A DNA stretch of 64,000 nt, from positions 145,644-209,643 of the forward strand of contig NZ_JAJUWT010000020.1 of the NCBI RefSeq assembly GCF_021390395.1. The letters run 5' to 3'. This document shows positions 42,641-51,247 of the stretch, piece after piece. The translations under genes and the position numbers were made by a program. The stretch is from Saccharothrix sp. S26 (GTDB lineage Bacteria; Actinomycetota; Actinomycetes; Mycobacteriales; Pseudonocardiaceae). The notes beneath the pieces are model-generated. The model was not told the origin of the DNA and did not search any database. It saw only the letters and a list, made by a program, of their open reading frames with translations. Each line of letters begins with the position of its first letter. The first letter of the stretch is position 1.

Positions 42641-45600
42641 ATGTCGGATCGTGTCACGCCGCCTTTGCTCGGCGCGCTCGCCGACCGCGTCCTCGTCGCG
42701 GACGGCGCCATGGGCACCATGCTGCAAGCCGCCGACCTCACCTTGGATGATTTCGCAGGTCACGAGGGGTGCAACGAGATCCTCAACGTGACCAGGCCGG
42801 ACGTCGTGCGCCAGGTGCACCGCGCCTACCTGGACGCCGGCGCGGACGCCGTGGAGACCAACACGTTCGGGGCCAACCTCGCCAACCTGGCCGAGTACGG
42901 CATCACGGAGAAGATCTTCGAGCTGTCCCTCCGGGGCGCCGAACTGGCACGTGAGGCCGCGGACGAGGTCGGCGGCAGGTTCGTGCTCGGCTCGGTCGGA
43001 CCGGGCACCAAGCTCCCCACCCTCGGCCACGCACCGTACGCGACGCTGCGCGACGCTTACGTCGAGCAGGTGAAGGGCCTGCTCGAAGGCGGCGTCGACG
43101 CGGTGATCGTGGAGACCTCCCAGGACCTGCTCCAGACCAAGGCCGCGGTCATCGGCGCCCAGCGCGCCATGTCGGCCGTGGGCCGCCCCGTCCCGATCAT
43201 CGCCCAGGTCACCGTCGAGACCACCGGCACCATGCTGCTCGGCTCCGAGATCGGCGCGGCGCTGACCGCCCTAGAACCCCTCGGCATCGACCTGATCGGC
43301 CTCAACTGCGCCACCGGCCCGGCCGAGATGAGCGAGCACCTGCGCCACCTCGCCAAGCACGCCCGCGTGCCGCTGTCGGTCATGCCGAACGCGGGCCTGC
43401 CCGAGCTCGGCCCGAACGGCGCGGTCTACCCGCTGAGCCCCGAGGAGCTGGCCCGGTCGCTGTCCGGGTTCGTCACCGAGTTCGGCGTCCGACTGGTCGG
43501 CGGCTGCTGCGGCACGACCCCCGAGCACGTGCGCCAGGTCGTCGAAGCCGTCCGCGACCTCGCGCCCGCGCCGCGCCGACCGCGCCCCGAGCCCGGCGTG
43601 TCGTCGCTCTACCAGGCCGTCCCGTTCCGCCAGGACGCCTCGGTGCTGATGATCGGCGAACGCACCAACGCCAACGGCTCGAAGGCGTTCCGCGAGGCCC
43701 TGCTGGCCGGCCGCTACGAGGACTGCGTCGAGATCGCCCGCGACCAGACCCGCGACGGGGCCCACCTGCTCGACCTCAACGTCGACTACGTCGGCCGCGA
43801 CGGCGTCGCCGACATGCGGGAGCTCGCGTCCCGCCTGGCCACCGCGTCCACGTTGCCGATCATGCTCGACTCCACCGAGCCGGACGTCCTGCGCGCGGGC
43901 CTGGAGTCCCTGGGCGGGCGCTGCGCGGTCAACTCGGTGAACTACGAGGACGGCGACGGCCCGGACTCCCGGTTCCAGCGGATCATGCGGCTGGTCCGCG
44001 AGCACGGCGCGGCGGTCGTCGGCCTGTGCATCGACGAGGAGGGCCAGGCCCGCACCGCCGAGTGGAAGGTCCGCGTCGCCACCCGCCTGATCGAGGACCT
44101 CACCGGGAACTGGGGCGTGCGGCCCGGCGACATCATCATCGACACGCTCACGTTCCCCATCTCCACCGGCCAGGAGGAGGTGCGCCGCGACGCCGTCGAG
44201 ACCATCGAGGCGATCCGCGAGCTCAAGCGCCGCTACCCGCAGGTGCAGACCACCCTGGGCATCTCGAACGTCTCGTTCGGCCTCAACCCGGCCGCCCGGC
44301 AGGTGCTCAACTCCGTGTTCCTGCACGAGTGCGTGCAGGCGGGCCTGGACACCGCGATCGTGCACGCCTCCAAAATCGTGCCGATGGCGCGCATCCCCGA
44401 CGAGCAGCGGGCCGTGGCGCTGGACCTCGTGCACGACCGCCGCCGCCCCGGCTACGACCCGCTGCAACGGCTCATGGAGCTGTTCGAGGGCGTCAGCACG
44501 GCGGCGGGCAAGGCCTCCCGCGCCCAGGAGCTGGCCGCGTTACCCCTGTTCGCGCGCCTGGAACGGCGGATCGTGGACGGTGAGCGCAACGGCCTGGAAG
44601 CCGACCTCGACGAGGCGCTGCGCGAACGCCCGGCGTTGCAGATCATCAACGACACGCTGCTGGCGGGCATGAAGACCGTCGGCGAGCTGTTCGGCTCGGG
44701 CCAGATGCAGCTGCCGTTCGTGCTCCAGTCGGCCGAGGTGATGAAGGCCGCCGTCGCGCACCTGGAACCGCACATCGAGCGGTCCGACGAGGACGGCAAG
44801 GGCCGGATCGTGCTGGCCACGGTCAAGGGCGACGTGCACGACATCGGCAAGAACCTGGTGGACATCATCCTGTCCAACAACGGCTACGACGTCGTCAACC
44901 TGGGCATCAAGCAGCCGGTCACCGCCATCCTCGACGCCGCCGAGGAGCACCGCGCCGACGCCATCGGCATGTCGGGCCTGCTGGTCAAGTCCACGGTGGT
45001 GATGAAGGAGAACCTGGAGGAGATGAACTCGCGCGGTGTCGCCGCGCGGTGGCCGGTCCTGCTCGGCGGCGCGGCGCTGACCCGCGCCTACGTGGAGAAC
45101 GACCTCAGCGAGCTGTACCAGGGCGAGGTGCGCTACGCCCGGGACGCGTTCGAGGGCCTGCGGCTGATGGACGCGATCATGGCGGCCAAGCGCGGCGAGG
45201 CGCCGGCGGTGGACCCCGAGGCCGAGCGCAAGGCCGCCGAGCGCAAGGCGCGCCGCGAGCGGTCGTTGCGGATCGCCGCCGAACGCCAGGCCGCCCGCGA
45301 CGAGGAACCCGCACCGACCGGCCGCTCGGACGTGGCGGTGGACGTGCCGATCCCGACACCGCCGTTCTGGGGCACGCGCGTGGTGAAGGGCGTCCCGGTG
45401 GCCGAGTACTCGGCGCTGCTGGACGAACGGGCCACGTTCATGGGCCAGTGGGGCCTGAAGGGCGCGCGCGGCGGCAGTGGACCCACCTACGAGGAGCTGG
45501 TGGAAACCGAGGGCAGGCCCCGGCTGCGGTACTGGCTGGACCGGCTGGCCACCGAGGGCGTGCTGGCGCACGCGGCCGTCGTCTACGGCTACTTCCCGTG

Positions 45601-46171
45601 CGTCTCCGAGGGCGACGACCTCGTCATCCTGACCGAACCCCGGCCCGACGCGCCGGAACGCACCCGGTTCACCTTCCCCCGGCAGAAGCGCGACCGGCGG
45701 CTGTGCCTGGCCGACTTCTGGCGGCCCCGCGCGGCGGGCGAGGTGGACGTCATCGCGTTCCACCTGGTCACGATGGGCGAACCGATCGCGGACTACGCCA
45801 ACGAGCTGTTCGCCAAGGACTCCTACCGCGACTACCTGGAGGTGCACGGCCTGGGCGTGCAGCTCACCGAGGCGCTGGCCGAGTACTGGCACCGGCGCGT
45901 GCGCGAGGAGCTACGCTGGCCCGACGGCGGGTCGGTGGCGGCGGAGGACCCGGACGACGTCGAGGAGTTCTTCAAGCTCGGCTACCGCGGCGCCCGCTAC
46001 TCGCTGGGCTACGGCGCGTGCCCCGACCTGCGGGACCGGACCAAGATCGTGGAGCTGCTCGAGCCGGGCCGGATCGGGGTGGAGCTGTCGGAGGAGCTGC
46101 AACTGCACCCCGAGCAGTCGACGGACGCGTTCGTGGCGCACCACCCGGAAGCGAAGTACTTCAACGCGTGA
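42641..46171 (+). CDS. metH: Cobalamin-dependent methionine synthase
   Basis: Transfers a methyl group from methyltetrahydrofolate through methylcobalamin to homocysteine. The 1176 residues contain the homocysteine domain (about 1-320) with zinc ligands Cys223, Cys289 and Cys290, the pterin-binding domain (about 345-610), the cobalamin cap (about 635-725), the B12-binding domain with DVHDIG (Asp731, axial His733) and the AdoMet reactivation domain (about 890-1176). Length is near the family norm of 1200. There is no room for a B12 riboswitch because the mRNA appears leaderless. The HAD gene follows 16 nt downstream. Confidence 0.97.
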   Translation: MSDRVTPPLLGALADRVLVADGAMGTMLQAADLTLDDFAGHEGCNEILNVTRPDVVRQVHRAYLDAGADAVETNTFGANLANLAEYGITEKIFELSLRGAELAREAADEVGGRFVLGSVGPGTKLPTLGHAPYATLRDAYVEQVKGLLEGGVDAVIVETSQDLLQTKAAVIGAQRAMSAVGRPVPIIAQVTVETTGTMLLGSEIGAALTALEPLGIDLIGLNCATGPAEMSEHLRHLAKHARVPLSVMPNAGLPELGPNGAVYPLSPEELARSLSGFVTEFGVRLVGGCCGTTPEHVRQVVEAVRDLAPAPRRPRPEPGVSSLYQAVPFRQDASVLMIGERTNANGSKAFREALLAGRYEDCVEIARDQTRDGAHLLDLNVDYVGRDGVADMRELASRLATASTLPIMLDSTEPDVLRAGLESLGGRCAVNSVNYEDGDGPDSRFQRIMRLVREHGAAVVGLCIDEEGQARTAEWKVRVATRLIEDLTGNWGVRPGDIIIDTLTFPISTGQEEVRRDAVETIEAIRELKRRYPQVQTTLGISNVSFGLNPAARQVLNSVFLHECVQAGLDTAIVHASKIVPMARIPDEQRAVALDLVHDRRRPGYDPLQRLMELFEGVSTAAGKASRAQELAALPLFARLERRIVDGERNGLEADLDEALRERPALQIINDTLLAGMKTVGELFGSGQMQLPFVLQSAEVMKAAVAHLEPHIERSDEDGKGRIVLATVKGDVHDIGKNLVDIILSNNGYDVVNLGIKQPVTAILDAAEEHRADAIGMSGLLVKSTVVMKENLEEMNSRGVAARWPVLLGGAALTRAYVENDLSELYQGEVRYARDAFEGLRLMDAIMAAKRGEAPAVDPEAERKAAERKARRERSLRIAAERQAARDEEPAPTGRSDVAVDVPIPTPPFWGTRVVKGVPVAEYSALLDERATFMGQWGLKGARGGSGPTYEELVETEGRPRLRYWLDRLATEGVLAHAAVVYGYFPCVSEGDDLVILTEPRPDAPERTRFTFPRQKRDRRLCLADFWRPRAAGEVDVIAFHLVTMGEPIADYANELFAKDSYRDYLEVHGLGVQLTEALAEYWHRRVREELRWPDGGSVAAEDPDDVEEFFKLGYRGARYSLGYGACPDLRDRTKIVELLEPGRIGVELSEELQLHPEQSTDAFVAHHPEAKYFNA

Positions 46172-46187
46172 TCGACGAAAGGCGCAC

Positions 46188-46853
46188 ATGACGGTCGAGG
46201 CTGTGCTGTGGGACATGGACGGCACGCTGCTGGACTCCGAGAAGCTGTGGGACATCCCCCTCTACGAGTTCGTGGAGAAGCTCGGCGGCACGCTGTCCCT
46301 GGCGACCAGGCAGGCGATGGTCGGCTCCAGCGTGCCCCGCACGATGTCGATGCTGTTCGCGGAGGTGGGCATCGACCGGCCGTCGCCGGAGGACGTCGCC
46401 GACGGCGCGGCGTGGATCATGCGCCGCACCGAGGAGGTGTTCCGCGCCGGGCTGCCGTGGCGGCCCGGCGCGCGTGAGGCGTTGCGCGCGGTCCGCGACT
46501 CGGGTGTGCCGATGGCGTTGGTGACCTCGACCGAGCGGCAGTTGACCGAGGTCGCGCTGGACACCATCGGCCGCGACCTGTTCGACGTCACGGTGTGCGG
46601 CGACGAGGTGGACCGCCGCAACAAGCCGCTGCCCGACCCGTACCTGAAGGCCGCACGGCTGCTCGGCGTCGACCCGACCCGGTGCGTCGCGATCGAGGAC
46701 TCGCCGACCGGGGTGGCCTCCGCCGTGGCGGCCGGCTGCACGGTGCTGGTCGTGCCCTGCGACGTGCCGGTGGAGCAGGGCGAGCGCCGCGTGTTCCGCG
46801 ACTCCCTGGTGGGGGTGCGGTTGGAGGCGCTCGCTCCGCTGCTAGCCGGCTGA
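46188..46853 (+). CDS. HAD-superfamily phosphatase
   Basis: A 221-residue haloacid-dehalogenase-type phosphatase, beta-phosphoglucomutase-like. Motif I is DMDGTLLDSE (nucleophile Asp9, acid/base Asp11), motif II the VTSTE segment, motif III the Lys in RRNKPLPDPYLKAA, and motif IV IEDSPTGVASA. The cap is the helical C1 type. It lies 16 nt after metH and is probably co-transcribed. The physiological substrate is unknown. Confidence 0.92.
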   Translation: MTVEAVLWDMDGTLLDSEKLWDIPLYEFVEKLGGTLSLATRQAMVGSSVPRTMSMLFAEVGIDRPSPEDVADGAAWIMRRTEEVFRAGLPWRPGAREALRAVRDSGVPMALVTSTERQLTEVALDTIGRDLFDVTVCGDEVDRRNKPLPDPYLKAARLLGVDPTRCVAIEDSPTGVASAVAAGCTVLVVPCDVPVEQGERRVFRDSLVGVRLEALAPLLAG

Positions 46854-47573
46854 CACCCGCGCCCGGCGCGTCGCCGGGTCGACCAGCAGGCCGAACACCA
46901 CGCCGAGACCGAGCCACAACGTGGCCGTCTCGGCGAGTGAGGCCAGCCGGAACTCCCACAGCACGGCGCCGGGCAGGTCGGGCGGCACCGCGTCCGGCGT
47001 CGCCGGGAACACGACCAGCAGCACGACGACCGCCGCCACCGCGGCCACCGCGACCGCCGTCGCGCGGACCGGCGGCGACAGGCGCCCCAACCGCGAGGCC
47101 AGGTGGCCCGCCCCGAGCGCGACCAGCAACCCGGCCGCGATCAACCCCAGGTAGAGCACCGTGCGGTACTCCACCGTGCCCGGGTCACCCACCGCGGGCG
47201 GGTTGGCCGGGTACTTCACCGCGGGCAGCAACGCCGCCGCGCCGAACGCCGCCGCCGACAGCGCCACCGCCCGGACGAACGGCGGCTTGGTCGGCAACCA
47301 GCGCCGCGACCCCGCGTACGCGGTGGCGAACAACGCGCCGACGGCGACGCCCACCACCACCGCGGCGAGCACACCGCCGACCACCTGCGTGCCGCGGCTG
47401 AACAGCTCCTCGTGCCCGTGACCGGCACCGGGCTCGACCGGCCGCGCCCGTTCGACGGCCAGCGCCGCCCGGATCGGCGGCTCGACCACCAGCACGCCGA
47501 CCAGGCCCGCGAGCAGCCCGGCCACCGCGCCCGCGCCCGCACCGCGCGCCAGCAGGCCCTTGTACGTGGGCAT
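46842..47573 (-). CDS. cbtA: CbtA cobalt transporter subunit
   Basis: A 243-residue membrane protein with five to six predicted membrane segments. The family is recognised from the N-terminal LLARGAGAGAVAGLLAGLVGVL and the periplasmic His/Glu-rich GHGHEELFSRGTQVVGGV. CbtA and CbtB are proposed cobalt transporters found downstream of B12 riboswitches. It starts 11 nt after the cbtB stop codon, and its stop overlaps the convergent HAD gene by 12 nt. Confidence 0.9.
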   Translation of the reverse strand: MPTYKGLLARGAGAGAVAGLLAGLVGVLVVEPPIRAALAVERARPVEPGAGHGHEELFSRGTQVVGGVLAAVVVGVAVGALFATAYAGSRRWLPTKPPFVRAVALSAAAFGAAALLPAVKYPANPPAVGDPGTVEYRTVLYLGLIAAGLLVALGAGHLASRLGRLSPPVRATAVAVAAVAAVVVLLVVFPATPDAVPPDLPGAVLWEFRLASLAETATLWLGLGVVFGLLVDPATRRARVSAG

Positions 47574-47584
47574 GACCGCCGCGC

Positions 47585-47770
47585 CTAGTGGCACGGGACG
47601 CCGAGCGCGTGGCGGCCGTCGTGGAAGAACTCGTGCACGGTCTCGGCGGCGTGGCCGAGCGCGATGCCGTTCTCCTGCAGAACCAGCCAGACCACGGTCA
47701 ACGCGACCAGGGCGACGGCGTAGGCCCACTTGGGAATGGGGACGGACAGGGGGTGCGCGGGGCTCGTCAT
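47585..47770 (-). CDS. cbtB: CbtB small cobalt transporter subunit
   Basis: A 61-residue protein with a single membrane segment (about 13-33) and a histidine-rich C-terminus (HAAETVHEFFHDGRHALGVP, then CH) that probably binds cobalt. This size and pattern are typical of CbtB. ATG 47770 has the strong ribosome site GGAGGAGG. The gene is the first of the cbtBA unit, directly behind the cobalamin riboswitch. Confidence 0.9.
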   Translation of the reverse strand: MTSPAHPLSVPIPKWAYAVALVALTVVWLVLQENGIALGHAAETVHEFFHDGRHALGVPCH

Positions 47771-47810
47771 GACGGCCTCCTCCATACCTCGTGGAAGGTC
47801 AACAACAACT

Positions 47811-47985
47811 CGTGCCGCAGCCGGTCTCCTGACTCCCGGATCGACGCCGTCCCCGCGTCTTCCCAGCCGCAACGCGCGGCCAGTGACGTTCTCGGCGGGT
47901 TGGCTCCCCGGTCACAGTGGCGAGGACCGCGCCGGATTCACACCGGCTTCCCGTCCACTGCGGCGCTGCGAACCGTAGATGTCGA
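47811..47985 (-). promoter_or_regulatory. Cobalamin riboswitch upstream of cbtBA
   Basis: Read on the minus strand, the segment contains the conserved elements in order: GGAAGCCGGTGTGAATCCGG (near 47952-47932), GCCACTGTGACC (near 47922-47911), GGGGAGCCAAC, and the B12 box GAGTCAGGAGACCGGCTGC (near 47835-47817). It lies 41 nt before the cbtB start codon and should switch off cobalt uptake when adenosylcobalamin is abundant. The exact ends are approximate. Confidence 0.93.
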
Positions 47986-48034
47986 TCGCGGGCTGGCACA
48001 ACCGACCAGACGAGTTGTCGTGCGCCTCACCCCG

Positions 48035-48730
48035 TCAGCGCCGCGGCAACGGGCAGTCGCCGCACGTGCCGCCGCCGTCGAGCCGGTAGTACAGGCAGCA
48101 ACTGCGCCGCCGGAACACCACCTCGCCGGGGAACGGGATGAACTCGCCGGTGTCTTCGAGCGGCGGGTCGGCGAACAGCTCGTCGGCCAACGCCGCGCAG
48201 TCGATGCCGCTGCGGCTGATCGTGCGCAACGCGCCCGCCGCGGACGACCCCGCGTTGCCCCAGAGCAGCCCGCGCGCCACCGGCGCGACCGCCCGCACCG
48301 CCTCCACCACCGGCTCCAGCGCCTCGCCGATGCCGCCGCCGGTCACCGGGTCCTTGAGGCGGACCTGGAGCCCGTCCGGGCGGTAGCGCCACCACACGTT
48401 GGCGGGTCGGATGTCGGGCACCGCCCCGCCGACCGCGCGGGCGGCGACGACCGGGCTCAGCAGCCGCGCGGTGTAGCCGAGGAAGAACAGCGACGCGGCG
48501 ACCCGCCGTTCCCCGGTGCGGTAGCGGGCCGCGATCCGGTCGAGGGCGTCGGGCAGGGCGGGACCGTGCGACAGGGCCTCGCCGTCGTGCCAGCTCTCGT
48601 CGGGCCGGCTCTCGTCGGGCCGGCTTTCCGGTGGCCTGCCCTCGGGCGGCCGACCGACGTCGAGCGCGAAGAACGGGCTGAGGCCGCGGATCTGCCGCAG
48701 GGTGGCCAGGACTCGGGCGAACTCGGACAC
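48035..48730 (-). CDS. FhuF-like [2Fe-2S] protein (putative siderophore reductase)
   Basis: A 231-residue protein with the FhuF-type C-terminal motif CCLYYRLDGGGTCGDCPL (C-C-x10-C-x2-C), which binds a [2Fe-2S] cluster that reduces ferric siderophores after import. GTG 48730 is chosen because it begins the conserved part and lies opposite the LysE gene. Residues 30-47 hold a low-complexity repeat (RPDES twice) encoded by a 15-bp tandem duplication. No siderophore genes are visible nearby. Confidence 0.82.
   Translation of the reverse strand: MSEFARVLATLRQIRGLSPFFALDVGRPPEGRPPESRPDESRPDESWHDGEALSHGPALPDALDRIAARYRTGERRVAASLFFLGYTARLLSPVVAARAVGGAVPDIRPANVWWRYRPDGLQVRLKDPVTGGGIGEALEPVVEAVRAVAPVARGLLWGNAGSSAAGALRTISRSGIDCAALADELFADPPLEDTGEFIPFPGEVVFRRRSCCLYYRLDGGGTCGDCPLPRR
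48593..48622. repeat. 15-bp perfect tandem duplication
   Basis: GCTCTCGTCGGGCCG is repeated exactly twice, in frame within the FhuF-like gene, adding one RPDES pentapeptide. Confidence 0.85.
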
Positions 48731-48736
48731 GTGACC

Positions 48737-48742
48737 TAGTCT
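48737..48742 (+). promoter_or_regulatory. -10 box of leaderless LysE-family gene
   Basis: TAGTCT ends 6 nt before the GTG at 48749; only 18 bp separate this start from the divergent GTG at 48730. Confidence 0.55.
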
Positions 48743-48748
48743 GCCGCC

Positions 48749-49534
48749 GTGGACGCACTGGGGTTGGGACTGACCCTCGGCTTGGCCGCGAGCATCAGCC
48801 CCGGCCCGCTGTTGGTGCTGGTGGTGACGTCGTCGTTGCGCTCCGGCCTGCGGTCCGGCGTCCTGACCGCCTGCGCGCCGCTGCTGTCGGACGCCGTCGT
48901 GGTCACCGCGACCCTGCTGCTGCTCGACCGCCTGCCCGCGCGGACGCTGGGCGTGCTCGGCGTCGTGGGCGCGGTGTTCGTGGTGTACAGCGGCGTGCAG
49001 ACCATCCGGGAGGCGCGCTCGGCCTCCCTGACCACCCCGCCCCCGCCCACCGACGCCCACGCTTCGCCCGGCCTCGCTGCGCCCGGACTCGCTTCGCCGG
49101 ACCACGCTTCGCAGGGGTCGCCGCCCAGGGGAACCCTGGACTCGATTCTACCGGCGGGGTCCGACAATTCCGACCCGTCGGCGATCGAGGACGAGCCCGG
49201 TCCGCCGACGCGGGCCGCCCGGTCGGGCTCGTTCGCGTTGCGCCGAGCGGTCCTGGTGAACCTGGTCAGCCCGCACCCGTGGGTCGCGTGGGCGACCGCG
49301 CTCGGCCCCCTCGCCATCACCGCCTGGCGCACCTCACCGCCCACGGGCGTGGCGTTCCTGATCGGGTTCTACCTCACCCTCGTCGGCGGCAAGGTCGTCA
49401 TCGCCCTCCTGGTCGCGCGGGGCCGCCGTCGCCTCCGTGACACCGGCTACCGCCGCGCCCTCACCGCCGCCGGCGTGCTGCTCGTGCTCGCGGGCGTCGC
49501 CATGGGCGTCGAGTTCGCCACCTACGGCACGTAG
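48749..49534 (+). CDS. LysE/RhtB-family exporter with inserted loop
   Basis: A 261-residue amino-acid exporter. The family signature is at the N-terminus (LAASISPGPLLVLVVTSSLRSG), and later membrane segments begin FALRRAVLVNLVSPHPWVAW. Typical members have 200-215 residues; about 55 extra residues (about 98-155) lie in the loop between the third and fourth membrane segments. This insertion is made of ASPGL-type pentapeptide repeats (49061-49120) and a copy of a genome repeat (49124-49171). The frame is intact and all membrane segments are kept, so it is probably functional. Its end overlaps the convergent acetyltransferase gene by 13 nt. Confidence 0.87.
   Translation: MDALGLGLTLGLAASISPGPLLVLVVTSSLRSGLRSGVLTACAPLLSDAVVVTATLLLLDRLPARTLGVLGVVGAVFVVYSGVQTIREARSASLTTPPPPTDAHASPGLAAPGLASPDHASQGSPPRGTLDSILPAGSDNSDPSAIEDEPGPPTRAARSGSFALRRAVLVNLVSPHPWVAWATALGPLAITAWRTSPPTGVAFLIGFYLTLVGGKVVIALLVARGRRRLRDTGYRRALTAAGVLLVLAGVAMGVEFATYGT
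49061..49120. repeat. Four degenerate 15-bp tandem repeats in the LysE gene
   Basis: Units begin at 49061, 49076, 49091 and 49106 and follow GCTTCGCCCGGNCTC with mismatches. They encode ASPGL, AAPGL, ASPDH and ASQGS in the cytoplasmic loop. Confidence 0.8.
49124..49171. repeat. Dispersed repeat element, in-frame copy in the LysE gene
   Basis: Matches the intergenic element at 25954-26000 at about 40 of 48 positions, including CCCAGGGGA, CCCTG, ATTCT and the terminal 13-mer GTCCGACAATTCC. It encodes part of the inserted loop (RGTLDSILPAGSDNS). Confidence 0.75.
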
Positions 49535-50697
49535 AACGTCATCAGGTCACCGCGCACCGGCGGGAACAGCGTGTGCATCAGCTCGGCGTTCGGACCCGGG
49601 TACACGTCCGCGAAACGGGCGGTCAGGCCGCGCAGGCCGTGCGGGCCGAACAGCAGCGACGCCAGCATGTCCGGCGCGACACCCGCGCCACCGGCGGCAC
49701 CGGGGGCCTGCATCCGCCCACCCGCCACGACCGGGCCGACCTCCCCCGCCCGCAACGGCAGCCGCATGTGCGACCGGTAGAACGAGACGACCGCCTCGCC
49801 CTCCCGGTCGGCGAAACCGCTCGCCGCCAACCGCCGCCCGAACACCGGCCGCAGGTGCTCCAGCAACGCCACCGGGTCACCGATCCGCACGTAGTAGGAG
49901 TTGGCCTCCATCGCCGCCGGCCCGAGGAACGGTGCCAGCGCCTCACCCGCCACCGAACCCGGCCGTTCGGTCACCTCGGTGGCACCGGTCGACGCGAGCA
50001 GCGCGTGCGCCGCCTCCTCGTCCACGGCGGCCACCTCGCACAGCCGCACGCCCTCCTCCGGCAGCGTGGTGCGACCGGTGGCGACCGGCACGCCGTCCCG
50101 CTCCACCAGCCACTGCGTGCTGCCGTCCCGTGCCACGAGCCACCGCCACAGGGCGGGGGAGTGCGGCATCCGCAGGTCGGCCCGAGCCTGCTCCGCGTCC
50201 TGCAACCGGGCCATCGCCGGGATGTCTTCCACCCCTGCCTCGCGCAACGCGTGCCCGCCGACCTCGGGACGGCTCGTGACCGGCCGGGTGGCCGAGATCG
50301 GGATCGCGTACGTGTAGCCGAACTGCCGGTAGAAGTACGGGATGCCCAGCATCACGTTGACGAGTTGGCCCCGTGCGGCGGACCGCTCGTGCGCCCAGCC
50401 CATGAGCGCGCGCACCAGCCCGCGGCCCTCGTAGGCGCGGTCGGTGGCGACCAGCTCCACCTGACCCGCCGGGATCCCGACCCCGTCGAGGACCAGCGTC
50501 TCGTCCAGCAGGGTCGCGGTGGACACGACCCTGTCGCCGTCCACGACGACCGCGCACGCCTCCCAGCCGGCGTCGGGATCCTCGACCACCAGGCGGTGGT
50601 CGACCGCGTCCGCCGGTTCGCCGCGGTCGACCAGCAGCGCGCCGATCTGGTCGAGGTCTTGCGGGCGCGCGGTCCGCAGCACCAGCCCATCGGTCAT
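49522..50697 (-). CDS. Eis-like GNAT acetyltransferase
   Basis: A 391-residue N-acetyltransferase of the Eis family: two GNAT domains and a sterol-carrier-like C-terminal domain. The acetyl-CoA loop is VATDRAYEGRGLVRALMGWA (about 83-102), followed by the family motif GIPYFYRQFGY. The final FYVP carboxyl end fits the family, whose C-terminal carboxylate acts as the catalytic base. Eis in M. tuberculosis acetylates aminoglycosides; whether this one does is unknown. The conserved Tyr for acid catalysis cannot be fixed by eye. Confidence 0.9.
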   Translation of the reverse strand: MTDGLVLRTARPQDLDQIGALLVDRGEPADAVDHRLVVEDPDAGWEACAVVVDGDRVVSTATLLDETLVLDGVGIPAGQVELVATDRAYEGRGLVRALMGWAHERSAARGQLVNVMLGIPYFYRQFGYTYAIPISATRPVTSRPEVGGHALREAGVEDIPAMARLQDAEQARADLRMPHSPALWRWLVARDGSTQWLVERDGVPVATGRTTLPEEGVRLCEVAAVDEEAAHALLASTGATEVTERPGSVAGEALAPFLGPAAMEANSYYVRIGDPVALLEHLRPVFGRRLAASGFADREGEAVVSFYRSHMRLPLRAGEVGPVVAGGRMQAPGAAGGAGVAPDMLASLLFGPHGLRGLTARFADVYPGPNAELMHTLFPPVRGDLMTFYVP

Positions 50698-50781
50698 CGG
50701 AGCAGTGTGTTGGGTGTGTCCGAGATCGCGCTATCGGATTTTCGGTGGCGGCGATGTGCCCTGCCACGCAGAATCCGCGCC

Positions 50782-51237
50782 ATGCCCTGGCTCCCCGCTG
50801 ACTTCGCCCACCCGACCCGCGTAACGCTGGACGGCGAGCACCACCTGCGCCCGATCCGCGAGTCCGATGTGGACGTCGACTACCCCGCCGTGATGGGGTC
50901 GCGGCAGCGGCTGTGGTCGTTGTACGGGCAGAAGTGGGGCTGGCCGCCCGCCGACATGACCCACGAGCAGGACCGCGTCGACCTCGCCCGCCACGAACGC
51001 GAGCAGGACGCGCACGAGTCGTTCAACTACGCCCTGTTCAACTCCGACGAGACCGAGCTGTACGGGTGCGTCTACATCGACCCCGTCGGCGATGCCGAGC
51101 ACGCCTACGACGCGCGGATCTCGTGGTGGGTGGTGGACGAGCGCGTGGGCACCGATCTGGAGCGCGCGCTGGACGAGTTCGTGCCGAGGTGGATCGCCGA
51201 GGTGTGGCCCTTCACGAGCCCGCACTACGGGATCTAG
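50782..51237 (+). CDS. GNAT-like acetyltransferase, short
   Basis: A 151-residue protein with an N-terminal GNAT-type strand (VTLDGEHHLRPIRESDVD) and a central ELYGCVYIDPVG strand, but without a clear acetyl-CoA R/QxxGxG/A loop. It is therefore probably a divergent or inactive GNAT relative. ATG 50782 is chosen; a CAGAAT sequence 7 nt upstream could be a weak -10. The following small gene starts 10 nt after its stop. Confidence 0.75.
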   Translation: MPWLPADFAHPTRVTLDGEHHLRPIRESDVDVDYPAVMGSRQRLWSLYGQKWGWPPADMTHEQDRVDLARHEREQDAHESFNYALFNSDETELYGCVYIDPVGDAEHAYDARISWWVVDERVGTDLERALDEFVPRWIAEVWPFTSPHYGI

Positions 51238-51240
51238 TGT
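51235..51240 (+). promoter_or_regulatory. -10 box overlapping a stop codon
   Basis: TAGTGT starts at the GNAT stop codon and ends 7 nt before the GTG at 51248. Confidence 0.4.
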
Positions 51241-51247
51241 TCGCCCG

